A DNA stretch of 64,000 nucleotides from Cloeon dipterum (Eukaryota; Arthropoda; Insecta; Ephemeroptera; Baetidae). Numbering within the stretch: position 1 is the first letter of the stretch; every line of letters starts with the position of its first letter. The stretch is taken from contig NC_088789.1 of the NCBI RefSeq assembly GCF_949628265.1, positions 14,748,886-14,812,885 of the forward strand, written 5' to 3'. The notes under the pieces are model-generated. The model made no database searches. It was not told the origin of the DNA and worked only from the letters and a program-made list of their open reading frames with translations. The position numbers and the translations under genes were made by a program. Positions 12,401 to 24,900 of this stretch are shown here, in pieces.

Positions 12401-12582
12401 TAAACCATATTCTTGTTCTGTTGCAGATGAAGGACTTCTTTGCCAAGTACCCTGACGCAGGAGCTGGAGCATCGGCTAGAGCCCAAGCACTTGAAAAGGT
12501 GGAGGCAAACATTCAGTGGGTCAGCTTGTATTACAGTGACATTGAAAAATGGCTTGAAACCTATTCAAGTGCAAACCCTTAA
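6419..12582 (+). CDS. M1-family zinc aminopeptidase (aminopeptidase N/A-like), membrane-anchored isoform
   Basis: Exons: 6419-6765, 6818-7015, then the shared body 8760-9190, 9249-9419, 9472-9569, 9627-9761, 9887-10203, 10254-10342, 10761-10870, 10927-11139, 11196-11275, 11458-11853, 11907-12015, 12427-12582. All phases agree; product 949 residues. It removes N-terminal amino acids from peptides. The N terminus is a short basic tail followed by a transmembrane helix at about residues 10-30 ([20 protein letters not shown]), typical of a type II membrane ectoenzyme. The body carries the exopeptidase motif GAMEN, the zinc site HEIAH with its third ligand in WLNEG exactly 18 residues later, and the catalytic Tyr in TYSKG. 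The C-terminal helical domain is complete and ends LETYSSANP, with no GPI signal, unlike many lepidopteran gut APNs. The donor of the 52-bp intron at 6766 (GTCTCA) is weak. Substrate preference cannot be read from sequence. Confidence 0.88.
7016..8130. other. Intron of the anchored isoform; upstream region of the second promoter
   Basis: AT-rich noncoding sequence between the two alternative N-terminal cassettes. I see no further exon. The last 200 bases before the TATA box are less AT-rich. Confidence 0.5.
8133..8165 (+). promoter_or_regulatory. TATA-box promoter of the unanchored aminopeptidase isoform
   Basis: TATATA at about 8133-8138 is preceded by ATTGG, an inverted CCAAT core, at about 8125. 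It stands about 100 bases before the alternative ATG. A start site about 30 bases downstream (near 8160-8165) would give a 5' UTR of roughly 70 bases with no intervening ATG. Confidence 0.5.
8234..12582 (+). CDS. M1-family zinc aminopeptidase, isoform without membrane anchor (alternative first exon)
   Basis: The alternative first coding exon 8234-8628 starts [14 protein letters not shown] and splices in phase 2 to the same exon at 8760 used by the anchored isoform. The product is 899 residues. This exon re-encodes the N-terminal beta domain (matching FFVMLP and FSGSL landmarks) without a signal peptide or membrane helix, so this form is predicted to be cytosolic. In this numbering the active site is GAMEN 286-290, zinc ligands His322, His326 and Glu345 with Glu323 as base, and Tyr408. 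The ATG at 8234 is the first in this frame; a TATA box about 100 bases upstream supports a separate promoter. The two cassettes look like a tandem duplication: the upstream copy has an internal 52-bp intron, this one has none. Confidence 0.85.
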
Positions 12583-12706
12583 TAGGGATTTGGCTAAATT
12601 GTGATGATATCTTTTTGTACATATTTTTTAAACTTTTAACGTGATTAAAAAAACATATTTTTAATTTTCAATTAAAATTTTCCACGGTTTTAATTTGATA
12701 TATTAT

Positions 12707-12712
12707 AATAAA
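12707..12712 (+). terminator. Poly(A) signal of the aminopeptidase gene
   Basis: AATAAA lies 125 bases after the stop codon in AT-rich sequence. Confidence 0.6.
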
Positions 12713-14380
12713 TATTAAAACCTATTCTAGTCGCCTGTATAAGAAACTCGAGACATATCTTTGTCTACATAGTTGGGTAGCAGAATTTGTTAATTTAAAC
12801 GCCAAGAAATAAGCTTTGTGTCTGCTTAAGTGGAGCACTAGCGGTTGCAAAACTTGAAGAGATTCCTTGAAATGGTTTCTCTACCGTTTCACATCATAAG
12901 TCAAGATCAGTGCATGCATGTGCTCGACGGTGCATTTATTCTTTCATCTTGCGGCAGGTAAATAAAACAAACGCGTCGTCTAGAAGTGAACTTTCACTTG
13001 AACAGCACATGTCATGAATTGGGCAACACATTATCGAGTTCATTGCTAGAGTTGAGTGTAATCATTGCTCCCATTTTTATTATTAGCCTCCAGAGTACAA
13101 CGAACTCGTGTTTATAATTGCTTTCCAACAAAACCTCTCGCACTTAGAGGTTTGCTCTAGCATCTGCAACAATCAGTTGTTTATCAGTTTTTCTGGTAGG
13201 TATATAATTTATAGCTGAATTTTTATAATTAACGAGAAAGAGCGATTAAGTAAATAGTATGAAAGTTCTTTCACTTTTCGTTACATATTTAATATTCATT
13301 ATGTCATTCCAAATTGCATAATTATGTGAAGCATAAAACATTCAGTTTTTTTTATCCAAATATCACTTCAAAGATTATAGATTAGGGGCAGAGAGAGCCC
13401 TATAATATTTTCTAAAAAGATTTTTTTAAAGAATTTGTCAGTGCTTTTCGTACTGCTAAAATGGCTAATAGTGTACATAATAATCTAACCTAAAAAATTA
13501 AATTAAAAATATCAACTTGAGAAAAGGTCACTTGATCGATAAGATTTAATTTTACTCTTATGTATATTGGATTGCTTGATATGGCAATTTTCACGTTCTC
13601 ACAATCAGCTACATGTCCCGTTCGGCACTTAAAGTGCATGGAAGCAGGACAAGAAACAGTTTTACTATTATTATATAAAGGCAAATAATTTAATTTCTCT
13701 CTTTAACACTCTAAACTGCAGCTTGGATCGAATAGGCCACTCTGGCACGGAAGACCTAAAATTCATCGCATGCTTCACTTCTTAATTTCCCAACGACCCC
13801 GACGGTCTCGAGTTTCCAGCTAAACCAACAAAGCCACTTAGATTAATTCAAACCCTCGCTCGTCGCGTGTGCACCGGCCCGGCAGCTCGACCTTCAGCCG
13901 CGGGAGAAATGAGATTCCCGAGGCATAAACGTGTCCGTAATGAAATTCTCAAATTGAAAATATGTGCTCTTGGTAATGAGTTTGGAGTGCGGCCAAATGC
14001 AACAGAAAGAGCAGCCTAGCTAGGTGTTTTCCGTGGGCTCGAATCTGTAACAATTATCTCTGGATATGCAACCCGCGGGGCAGCACGGCCACGCGGGTTG
14101 CATGCTTGTGATTCAGCAGGCGTCAAACGACACAGATTCTGTCGAATGGGGTTGGAATTTGGTCGCGACGGTGATGTAACAGCTGTGGACTCCAAGCGGC
14201 GCCGAATGCACGCCAGGAATGCTGTCTCTCTTATCCGCTGTTTTGCTCGCAGTAGTCAATGAGCGCGCAGACTCGCGCGTCAGCCAGAACGCGTTAAAAG
14301 AGGAGCGTCCGCGGATAATTCGCATTTCAAAGCGAACCACCGGCGGTTTGAGGAGGCAGATAACACAAACGGTTCTAGGT
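12713..14380. other. Intergenic sequence and upstream region of the RASL11-like gene
   Basis: No gene was recognised. Composition shifts from AT-rich to CpG-rich at about 13800-14400, which probably includes the promoter and 5' UTR of the GTPase gene. No TATA box was identified. Confidence 0.45.
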
Positions 14381-14411
14381 GGAAGTCGTGGCATTTGACG
14401 CTCTCGTCAAG

Positions 14412-17400
14412 ATGAAGAGCGAGAGTAAAGGAGGCACTAAACAAAGGAACTTCAGGATAGCCGTCCTAGGCCATTCAAACGTGGGAAAGTCGGGTAAGGC
14501 AATTTTTATTTATTCATTAAATTGTAACAAATAATCGAGTGAAGTACTTTTTCAGTTTGTTGAAATACTAATTTTCGAGATATTTATTAAGACGTCTATC
14601 TATTTCATACGTTTTATGAGAGAAATTTGCAAAATAACCCGTAAACATATTTTTCAAAATATAATTTACTTATTTTATATAATTTTGGAATAGTTGTAAA
14701 ATATGGAAGCGGGAAGAATTTTGTTTTGTGTTTGCATTTTTAGAAGTATTATAGATTGATTATTGATCAAACAATCCTTTGTTGTCATAGACACCAAATC
14801 GAGAATTTTCGAAACTAATTAATGTAACCTTAAAAACTTAAAAACCCTATCTAAAAATTGACCAGTTAATCATGCCATCATGGAAGCCCGCTAAATGAAG
14901 ATTATTTAACCAAATAAACGAAAATAAACCTAAAAACTATGAAATTTTGCTCAGCTCTGTTCTGTATTTCTTTCATTTTTTCAATTTTTAAAAAATGTGA
15001 CAAAATCATCATCGCTGAAAATTATAAAATAAAGATATTTCCTAAGAGTTTATTAATTAATCGCTGATGTATGTTATGTTATGCTAACCATGCCGCCCTT
15101 GCTTTGCTTTCAGCGCTGACTGTGCGCTATTTGACGCGGCGCTTCATCGGCGAGTACCATTCCAACTCAGGTGAGTCACCTTGACGCGCCAATATCTATT
15201 TAAAAATCGCTCTAGCCGCTCATTCACTTGTTCGGATTCTGCAACCCTTCACATGTTGTTTTCCTACGTCTATTCTACTCTTGACATTGCCAGCGAGTTG
15301 AAATTCGCTTGACACCGCGCTAGGCACACGCACACGGAAATTTAGCAACGAGACGTGTGAGAGAGAAATTGCCGACTTTTATTCAGAGAAAGAGAAGATG
15401 TCCCATAGGGAATGTCAAAAGTCTTTTATTTTAAAAGCATCCATAAAGTCAAGATTTTAGAGGCGCTTAAAATTATTAAAGTGTGGAGGTTCATCGAACC
15501 AGCGGTCAGCTCAAAATAATTTCATGCAGAAATATTTATTTCCCTGTTTTCCGAGGATTCTTCGATTTTCCCGGAGAGACCAACAAACAAATGCGCCGTT
15601 TGCATTCCGTAGATTCCTCGCGTGGTCCATTTCGAGAAATGATCTCCTGCACCCCCGCATTGGCCAATAAATAAGTGCTGTGTGTGCTCGGGAATACATA
15701 AAGTAGCGGTGAGCAAATCTTTCGAGAATAACTTTCGAGCAGTAAAATTTGATCGGCGACAAATGCTGGTCCGGCGGCGGCGTCGAGCGAGCCAGCAGAA
15801 AATTCTTGCTGTTTACTCTTGGCTCCATTCCTAGACGACACTTACACCCATTCAGGCGACAGCCTTGCCAGAGCTGGCGCCGAGCGGCAGATGTAGATTC
15901 GATGTTTCTACATTAATTAGAAGCCTCGCGAAAAAATTAGAGGGCTGCGCAGATTTTTCCCGTCTGGCACTGCGCTTGACCTTCCAGAAACGCGAAAACA
16001 GCAATTTTTTGCCAGCCAACACACTTGTCAGGCGATTCGTTAGACTGGACGCTTGTTTTCAACCCCGCGTCACAGGAGCGTAAACAATCCCGGTAATTGC
16101 GATTTTGTTTAGCATGTGGGTGGCGACCCTCGATTTTTCAACTGAAATGAGATGGCGAAGGGCGCCGCAAACGCTTTTTAAACATTACACCAATTTTTTT
16201 CAAGGGTGGCCTCTTCCACGTTCACATCCGCTTATAAAATTCGCATATTAGCTATTAAACGCACGACCCTCGCCGGCCAGGCGTGTGGTTTAATTCCGTC
16301 CCTAATCCCAATTTTGCACGCGCCAAATTTCGTATCATTCATCGCGGCGGGAGCTCATTATCGCGCCAAACGCTCCAGCTCAACCGCGGGCTGAAAGCCA
16401 CGGCGACGAAAGAAAAATCTCTCCGTATGAAATGTTATCTGACTAAATGGACCGCGGCCAGAGCTGGCACCGTACGTTTCACGTCCGGGCGCTTCAAGCG
16501 GCAGGGAAAGTTCATTCATCCTGCAGTGTGTCCATTTCAAATGAGTGCCAGCTTGTCCTGCTTTTCACGCCCTCGTGAAAACGCTTGGCCTGATTTTAAA
16601 ACTGATTATATTTTTTTCAAATAACTTAAACAGAAATTTGCACAGAGCAGAATGAGATTATTTTTAATAATTATTGCTTGTGTGTGGTGCTTGGATTAAA
16701 ATAAGCTAAGCTCATTTTTCCTATAATCAGTAAACCAAAAAACCCCAGCTGTGGAGTCTGGAAAACCCCTCGAGTCAATAATATATATGTTATATGATCA
16801 ATTTTGAGCTGTCGAGTGTCGACATCTTAGATATTTTCCGATAATTATTCTTTTTAAAACTTTCGAAGCTGTTTTACTAATGTTGAATTGACATTTTCTT
16901 CGAAGCTAACGTCTTTATTACGATCTACTAGTTCGGCTTCTACCTGAAGCTCTATTTCACGAACAGTTGTTTTTATTGAATATAACAACATTAGGTAAAA
17001 AATGGCAGTTAAAAATCGATATCAAACATTTCCGTTTTGCATACTCTTATTTGTTAATTTAATTTTTTTAGCTATTCATCCTATTAATCAAAATTTAACG
17101 GCTGCCAAATAATATGCTTAAAGGAAATTTTCGCAGCAAACTACTTAATGTCTAGCCTATATTGGCTTGCCTCCAGCAATTCCCTGTTTTGGTTTTATAT
17201 TCTTTATTGTTAGTTTTCAAATTAATGTTAACCCAAATTCACATCTCAAAAACGTTTAGGTCTTAAAGCTTATTTTATATTCATAATAAAAATTAGTATA
17301 AATTTACATACAAACTTCTTAATGATCGTACTGCTTGCCAGCGGAGCGTTAAAAAAGAGGGCCAATTTTGCGCCAGCGGTACAAACATGCTAATTGGAAT

Positions 17401-20400
17401 TAATTTAAGGAGATAATCTTTTCTAGTCAGCTCGTGGAATTTTATTGAGTAGACGAGAAAGACAAGAGAAAAGAGTGTTGAACCAGACCATTTTGATAGA
17501 TGAAACACAATTTGCAAAGAATAAGTGTTAGCAAAAGCGGTTGTAGAGCGTGCCCTAATTTGGTGCTCCAGGCTGACCAGCCAACATTGGCGCCTTGGAC
17601 AGCTCATCCGGCCACTTGTGTCCTGTTTGCCATAAATCTCGCATCCGCTTCGACGGCGGACGCCACAGAACAACTCGTTGAGGCGCCACTCGGACCGATT
17701 TCAAAGACGCGCGGCTCTTGAGCATAGGGTCCGAGTGTTTTCGACGCGACTGCTGGTGCCAGCACACAATCCGGGCTGCCGCCAGCGTGGCCGTAAACAA
17801 GTCGCGCGCGTCTCCTCCGATTCTACCACGCGAAATTCGCTCATCGCACTCATTTTCGACGGGGGCTCGCCTCTGGAGAAACAAATCATTGTGTTCGTCA
17901 GTCGTGCTTCCGCCTGTTCTTTCCCCATTGCGACTATTTCTGCTTCTCAACTGCGCAATTTTGGCCCCTTAATCATAAACAACGTGTATATTTAGTCCCA
18001 GGACTTTTATATTTTTTAGTTACAATCAGCTCTGGTTCGAATAAATTCGGAAAATGAATGGCCCGGGCTAAACCAGTGATTTATCTTCTCGTCAAACGAT
18101 GGGAACTCTCGTCTCGCTTACTTGTTGAATTTGAAAAAATAACACACACGCTCGCATATTTTAACAAGCTTATGAGGCCTAATTTCTGAAATGATTAATT
18201 GTTTGTTTGAAAGCAGCGCAACAATTTAGCTTGTCATCAGTTTGTGATGATTTAAAGTTATGACTTTTTACGCATCAATATTGATGCTTTCCAATTTTAG
18301 CCGAACTTTCACTCCAAAACTCATTGATCTGAGTCTATTTTCAGCTAAGAAGGCTCTTAATTCAAAATCACGGTGGAGGTGAACGCGTGTACCTATTTTC
18401 GCTCAATGTAAAATCATCGTGTGCGCGTTGGCCGTGCGAAAAAGCAATAAACCTCCGAAATAACCCCCGGCAGCGTCCCGGCCGTGATTCTTCCTCCACC
18501 AAACGCTTCCAGATTGGGGCGCAGCGCCCGCCCAGTGAATGAATGGCATTCTACGAATTCCGGCTGCGAATAAATAAATAAACTGTCGCCGAATTTGTGT
18601 GCACTCAAGGTAACCAGCTCGCTTTGTGCGCGGCCGGACGGTGTTTATTTTCCGATTGCGCCCACGATTTCAAACACGCGCTTTTTCAGCCGTCTCTGTC
18701 GAGCAAATAAAACGCGCAAAAGTTGGCACTCGCCGCCCGAGGACAGCAATATTTATTTCCTCTCGGCGTTGAGCAAAGCTAGATGCACCGGCATCTGCTG
18801 CATGAAATTTGCTGCTCGATAAAAATCATAAGCAGCTTAGAGTATAAAAATACAGCCTCTTTACTGACTTCGAGTGCAGTCACCCCGCCTGGACTCGGCT
18901 TAACTCAATCAGCGGTCTCTTTTCGTTTTACGACGGACCTCATTGCACATTATTGAGTGTTTTGTATGTCTTTTCGTTGCAGACCTGCTCTACAGACAGA
19001 CGGTGAACGTTCAAAATAGCCAGCTGGACGTGGAAATCGTCGATGTGTCCGGAGAAACGGTGAGAATTTCATGTGTATTTTCGTCCAAGCGCGCGCGAGA
19101 GAGTGTAAAACGTTGAATTTTATTATTCTAACCTGAAAGTCCGACTGCGAGAGCGGAGCTTGTTTTGTGCGTAGCGTGGATATTCCATCTTGCGTGCGGA
19201 GATGAAACTCCTATTTTTACGCACTCGCTATTTCGAGAGGTTTTTGCCCCCGTTTTTTTCTTCTAATACATAATATTCGGCCCTGTCCAAAATAAACAGA
19301 CAGTCCGCGAAAACGTCTCCTTATATACTCGCGTGCTGACCGTGGTCGCTTCCTTTCAACTGACAAAGTTGTCTTAGATCGCGATTGGAGGCTGTCAAGT
19401 TTTATGTGTCGACCTAGATTTTAATTTTCATTACATTTAACGCAGAGGACACAGCGTTCTCTCGAAATAAAACTGGAAGACTGGTTCAATGTCGAGCAGA
19501 TTGCTGTCCGCACAATGCAACCTGCTTGACGACCGTGCCGTGCCAGTTGCGTGCTTCTGAAAAGATATCGCTAGATCAATTAAGAGACGTAAAATTAAGA
19601 CCTCCGTAACGAGCGTGAATATTAATTGGGGCCCATTAGCGAATATCAATTGACCGAGACAGAGTGTAACTCATTGACCCAAATCTCACAGCAAACGGTC
19701 GCAATTCCGTTCTTGATCAGTCGCCCTCATGCTTGAGTAATTGTTCTAACGAGCAACGCTGCAGAATTCGCGTCGCTCGGACCAATTAAGCGAGACACGG
19801 GTATAAAGTGTCTTTCGAAGAGCCGGCCTCACCTGCCTCTTCTTGGCGCGCGCCTCCTTTCCTTCGTCGGCGGCCGCCAATCAATCAAAAAATATAAGGC
19901 GCTGCTTTCGGTGTCAGGGTTGGTTTTGGCGCGCACCAAAATTCAATTAAGTCCCTGAAAATAGCATTAGATTCGACCGTGCCCCATTTGCGGTTTTTGT
20001 TTCGCGTCGAGAAACCGGGTTGACAAACCGGGTTGCGGGGCCATTCGTCAATGCCTTATTCCTTCTTGTTTTGACACGCCGCCTTTTCTCTCGTCTGACC
20101 CGCAGAGGGATTGCGAATTTCCCGCTGATCTGGTGCAGTGGGCCGACGTGTGCATCCTTGTGTATGCAGTCAACGACAGAGCCAGTTTCGAAACGGCCCG
20201 GCGCCTGCTGGAACGACTGAGTTTGGAGCGGAAGTCACGCAGCAAAGATGAGGAGAGGCCTGTCTTCGCGCTCATCGGCAACAAAGCTGACTTGGAACAC
20301 TTCAGAGTGGTGAGTAACTCGTTCTCATTCGCTCAAAAATTGTGTCAAACGCTTTTGAATTGCCTTAGAGATTAGCCGCCCCCGCAAAGCTCGTGTCACT

Positions 20401-21703
20401 AACGATTAATATCTGTTTCACGTGCAGCACTCGTCTAAAATTCCGGAACATTTCTCCTTCGCCTCTTTCTGGCACCTGTTCCCGCGAGTAATTTAGATAC
20501 AAATTAGTGCAGCATGAAAGTGACGTTCCTCTAAAATTACTGTCACTCTTAAAATTCATGCGGCTGTAACTTACTGCCGAGTTGTCTCATTAGTCCCCAG
20601 CTGAACCAGATTACAAATAGCTGGCGCGAAAGACTTGCTCGGCGCGCATTCTTCGCGACAACCGCTGTTGACAAATTGAAAGAAAAAGTGATGCAAAACG
20701 AGTTTGAGAAAATTAATTTTTTACCGCGTTTTCAAAAGAGTCGAGGCGGCTAAACTCTTTTTTCGTGAAAAATTTCTAATATAATTTTTTAAATAAAAGA
20801 ATTCCTCAGATCAACCATATGATTCTAAAATAATTGTACTTTATAGGATAGGATTTTCGGGCTTTTGAATTTTTGCAAAGGGGATTTGTGTCGTAGGGAG
20901 GGTGAGTGACGGGATTGCACAAGATTTCGACACGTGCTCTCTTTTTTTATTGTGATCGGAAATGATTGTTTTCTCGGTGATTCAAATTTCCCTGCAGCTG
21001 CAACACCGTATTTTTGTGGATAGGGATGCAGCATGTATAAAAAATTGTCTGAGGTTTGACATAGAAACTTAATAATTATTAAACCTAACTCGTTCATTTT
21101 GTTCCTAGGCCAAAACTTTTGATACTTTTTTTCTCAGACAGTAAATGAGAATTACGGCCAGAAATTGTTGAGCCTAAAAATTGTAGCTAAACATTTTACT
21201 TTTCAAAAGCAATAGTTAGTTATGACCGAGGTAGCTGACAATTTTTACCGACCTTCGAAATTTTATTATAATATTTTACCCAGCGAAAATGCTAAAAGAA
21301 CCGTCTATTTTTATGATTTTAGGTGGCAAAAAGCGAGGGGTGCGAGTCAGCGGCCGAGCACAATTGCTACTTTGCTGAGCTCTCCGTAGCCGAGGACTGC
21401 GACGAAGTGATTAAAGTTTTTGAGACCATCTTGGTGCGTTGCAGAACTCCCACCTCGCCGTCAGGCTCTTTGAAAAAAGAGCCGTACTTCGGCAGCACCG
21501 AGAACAAAAGTGGTTTCACCATCCGCAAGTTTTCTGTGACCAAAATTCTGTCCTCGCTGCTGGCAAAGGCGACCAGCAACAACAGCAGCAGCAATTCCAC
21601 CGGCGGCGCGGCGACCAGCAACGGCACCATGGTGGTGTGTCAGCCGTCCGATTTGCACAGAAACAAACTGGTTCAACGGAGGCTCGGTAGGGTGTCTCTG
21701 TAA
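14412..21703 (+). CDS. RASL11/RERG-like Ras-family small GTPase
   Basis: Exons: 14412-14493, 15114-15170, 18983-19059, 20106-20309, 21323-21703; phases 1,1,0,0 are continuous; product 266 residues. It is a guanine-nucleotide-binding protein of the atypical Ras branch. Motifs seen: P-loop GHSNVGKS (20-27), LTRRFIGEY (34-42), which is characteristic of RASL11 proteins, DVSG (67-70) as the DxxG box, and NKAD (131-134). The residue matching Ras Gln61 is Glu71, and the SAK box reads LSV, so intrinsic GTP hydrolysis may be low, as in other members of this branch. After the G domain an 80-residue tail is Ser/Asn/Thr-rich with basic patches and ends RRLGRVSL, with no CaaX box, so classical prenylation is not expected. 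Introns 2 (3.8 kb), 3 and 4 are large and contain CpG-rich stretches. RERG/RASL12 is the alternative family; RASL11 fits better. Confidence 0.82.
15171..18982. other. Large second intron of the RASL11-like gene
   Basis: Contains three CpG-rich stretches (about 15850-16110, 17560-17990 and 18420-18800) separated by AT-rich DNA. Open frames there overlap on several strands and lack splice logic, so I call none coding. A TATA/initiator pair lies near its 3' end and is listed separately. Confidence 0.5.
18843..18882 (+). promoter_or_regulatory. Candidate internal promoter (TATA plus initiator) before exon 3 of the RASL11-like gene
   Basis: TATAAAAA at 18843-18850 is followed 35 bases later by GCAGTC centred on A18878, close to the arthropod initiator. 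It lies about 105 bases before exon 3. If used, it would give a transcript lacking the exons that encode the P-loop. Confidence 0.25.
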
Positions 21704-21923
21704 AAAATAGGAGACAATGAATGAACAATAATGACTCCCGTGACGTACGTGACGTCCGAGTCAGTGAGCAGCAGCGTTTTTGACTGCGGGCAGTTCCACA
21801 CGTACGGTGGTGAAATCTGTAAGACTGAGTCGGATCTAGTTTGTTTTTACTTCGCGCGCATCTCGTTACTTGTTCTCTTGAGAATTTGGCTCTCTGCTGT
21901 GTACACTTCTTATTATTTGTTTA

Positions 21924-21929
21924 AATAAA
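21924..21929 (+). terminator. Poly(A) signal of the RASL11-like gene
   Basis: Canonical AATAAA 220 bases after the stop codon. Confidence 0.5.
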
Positions 21930-24900
21930 TTTGAGAATCATTTCATCACAGATGAGGGTGTTTCAAATGCAAGCTTTCCCCCGGCGTTCAAATATAGCAC
22001 CTACTTCGTCGCTCTCAAGAACGCATTGAAATTTCTTAACTTTTTTCTGGGTTATGTAAACTCCAATCGATATGAGCCTTTTGTTCCATGTGGATTGCTC
22101 TCTGGAAAAGTGACTCACACTAGCGGGTGTTTCCTCTTGTTTCAAAATAAAATAGCACACACACGTTACGAAAACAGCACACGTTTTGCGCCGCAAGAAT
22201 TAGGCGCGAACGGCACGAGAGTGTAAAATAAACTAAGCCGTCACCGCTCACGTTGCAAACACTGATGGCGAACGTGTGCGGGCACAGGTGAGCACCCCTT
22301 TCCTCTGTTGATCATGAAACAAACACATGTTCAATTATGCCTGTCCGCACAATGAGACTTCTGCTCACAATTAATTCTAAAGATTGAATGCTTTTTTGTT
22401 TGGGAAATCCCTTTGATCATTTTATTTTGCTACAGCACGGGCCAGGACAGATAAAAAATAATACCGAGCTCAAGCACGAAAAACCCCTTATTAAAAGCTT
22501 TAGTCTGCAGTTCTTAAGTCTTAAATTTAAGGATTTGATCTAAGATTTTGAACCTTTGGACAGTTTAAAAATTTTACCATGAATGAACTAAAACATTTTT
22601 TATTACAGTCAGAGTGTATATTATTCTCAGATATTTTATATATGAATTTGACATTTTTAACTTTGTCTCTAAATGGTGTCTGATAGGAACAGTCCGCTTT
22701 GGTAGAATTTTTATAGGTCTAAACCAAATTGGATGACCTGTCGTGATTTGAACCAGGAACGGCTTATGTATTTGTAAAGATGCTCAGAAAATTTGAACAA
22801 ATTATCTCAAACTAATAAGGCGTATTTCAACAGTGTACAGGTGGCAGGTCATGGCATAGGCACCCATAATAAGAACTTTATTTTAAGAATGCAATTCAAA
22901 CTTTTAATCTTGCTCAGAAAAATACTGGTTATATATTTTATCTGTTTGTAATGCGGTTGAGATTACATATTGCGAAAATGGGACCAAGTCTGTGTTTTTT
23001 ATGCCAGAAGCAACTACTACATAAAAAGAGCATCAAATGTTGAACCGATAATCACGATTTTACGTTGGGTTAACGACACTGCCGATAGACCAATATAATT
23101 AAAGAGTGATTAAAATCGAAACAAGAGCGCAAGAGCACAGTTGGCAATTGTGCGAAACTCCCGTGCGGTGTGCAGGACTTGAGGAGGATAAATGAAGCGA
23201 CGACGACGATAATTAGGCATTAATTTGGCTCGCTTTATTATTTACCTAACGGGTCACACAGTAATAACTGCCAAGCCACTCGACTATAGCCGCTGCACAT
23301 TGTTGTTCGCGTCTCTCCTCATTACAATTACAATTCCCGGAGTAGGAGATGTGTAATCAGATAGCGAGAAATGAAACTTGGAATCGCGAATCAGGATTCT
23401 CCTCCTCGCAGCATGTGCCATTCGTCGGGGTCATCACTCACAAGACTAATTAGACTGCTCGAGGTGTATATTACAAGTATATTGTAAGGAATCGCCCGGT
23501 GTATTTCGTTTCTTTTTGTGCAGCGAGATGCACTCTAGCTGCTCGTTCTGTCCGGCTAGCGGATTTTATTGCAGCATTGTTTGTGCGCAATTATTTATGC
23601 GGCGGTGTGCCGCTCGAAGAGAGATATTCCCAGAAGTGCGCGGGCGCGATTATTAATCTGCTGAATAATAGGGGCAGTAGTTAGAATTCGCGTGGAGGAA
23701 ATGTTTTAAAAATCAGCCAGGATGTGAAAAAGCGGCTAGTTTATCGCACTTGTGCCGCATGAAAAGTTTCATATTTATCAAGAACGTGTCAGCCGCGCTA
23801 GTGAAAATCACTTTTACTTCATCTCATTAATTCAAATACGGGCTAAATGTTCGCTGCGGATGAATTTATCAAAGGAGAGCGAGCATTAAACCCGTATAAA
23901 CAATAAAAAAGGGATTTTATCATATATGCTGATTTCTTTGTCCGACTTGAAGAGCTATCCAAATAACTTTATTTTAGAAATTCATCGTTGAAAAAGTGTT
24001 TTACCTCGTTAGATCTTTTTAGTTAAATATTATGGATTAAATAATGCAGTGTACCCTAAACTACTTCACCATTTTAAGGACCATATTAAAGTGGTAAGAA
24101 AAAGAAACCCACCAATCTCATAAATTACGTAATATATAGACATAGATTTTACAATGACTACTTACCTATGCAGGAAAGTAAGGAATATGCAGGAATGTGT
24201 GGCATATATTTTGTTTTGAAGGTAAAGCACTTGCTTATGAGGCCTGCGGGACCGAAACAACTAAAACGTCGTATACAGTACAAAAGCGTGTGATATACTA
24301 TATTTTCTCTGCAGTAAATTAACTCGTTCTAGTCCCCCATTCCTTATTTTTAAGGGGGAGTAACCATTATGAAATAAAATCTTTAAATTATAAACCCCTT
24401 AAGGTTTTCTTCCTTTTAATAGTTTACAGAATTTAGTTTCCAGGCTATTGAAGTTTTATTACTATTGCAACTGCTGTGCTTAACCTGATAATTGTAGAGT
24501 TCTCATTGTCAGCCGCGCAATTTTGATGCGGTAGCAAAGGTTAAAGTCTAATTTGAGGCCGGCAGCTGAGAAAATTTAAAAGCATGAAATTTGATAGCAC
24601 TGCTTAACGGATCAAATGACCGGAGACAATTTTTTCTCCAGTACCTTTCGATTTTTTTCTAATTATCGATATGCGGCTGGTGTGCATGGCTGGCGTTCCT
24701 GGAGCAGCTTTTAACCAAAGTCACGACGGCTGACTTCGTGACCCAACTGGCGCGACGCATATAATTGGCATCAATTCTTCCTTAATAAAATCAAGCAAAG
24801 CAGTGCTTGATAAATCCAATTTTACATCTGCTATAACGTCGGAGAAATAATACTGTAAGGACTTAACTTTCACAGCTGGTTCTGCGGGTTTCTCTGTAAA

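Noticed and set aside
22730-22870. Perfect B-box-like GGTTCAAATC on the minus strand, suggesting a tRNA or SINE head
   Set aside because: No A box at a fitting distance and no cloverleaf pairing could be found.
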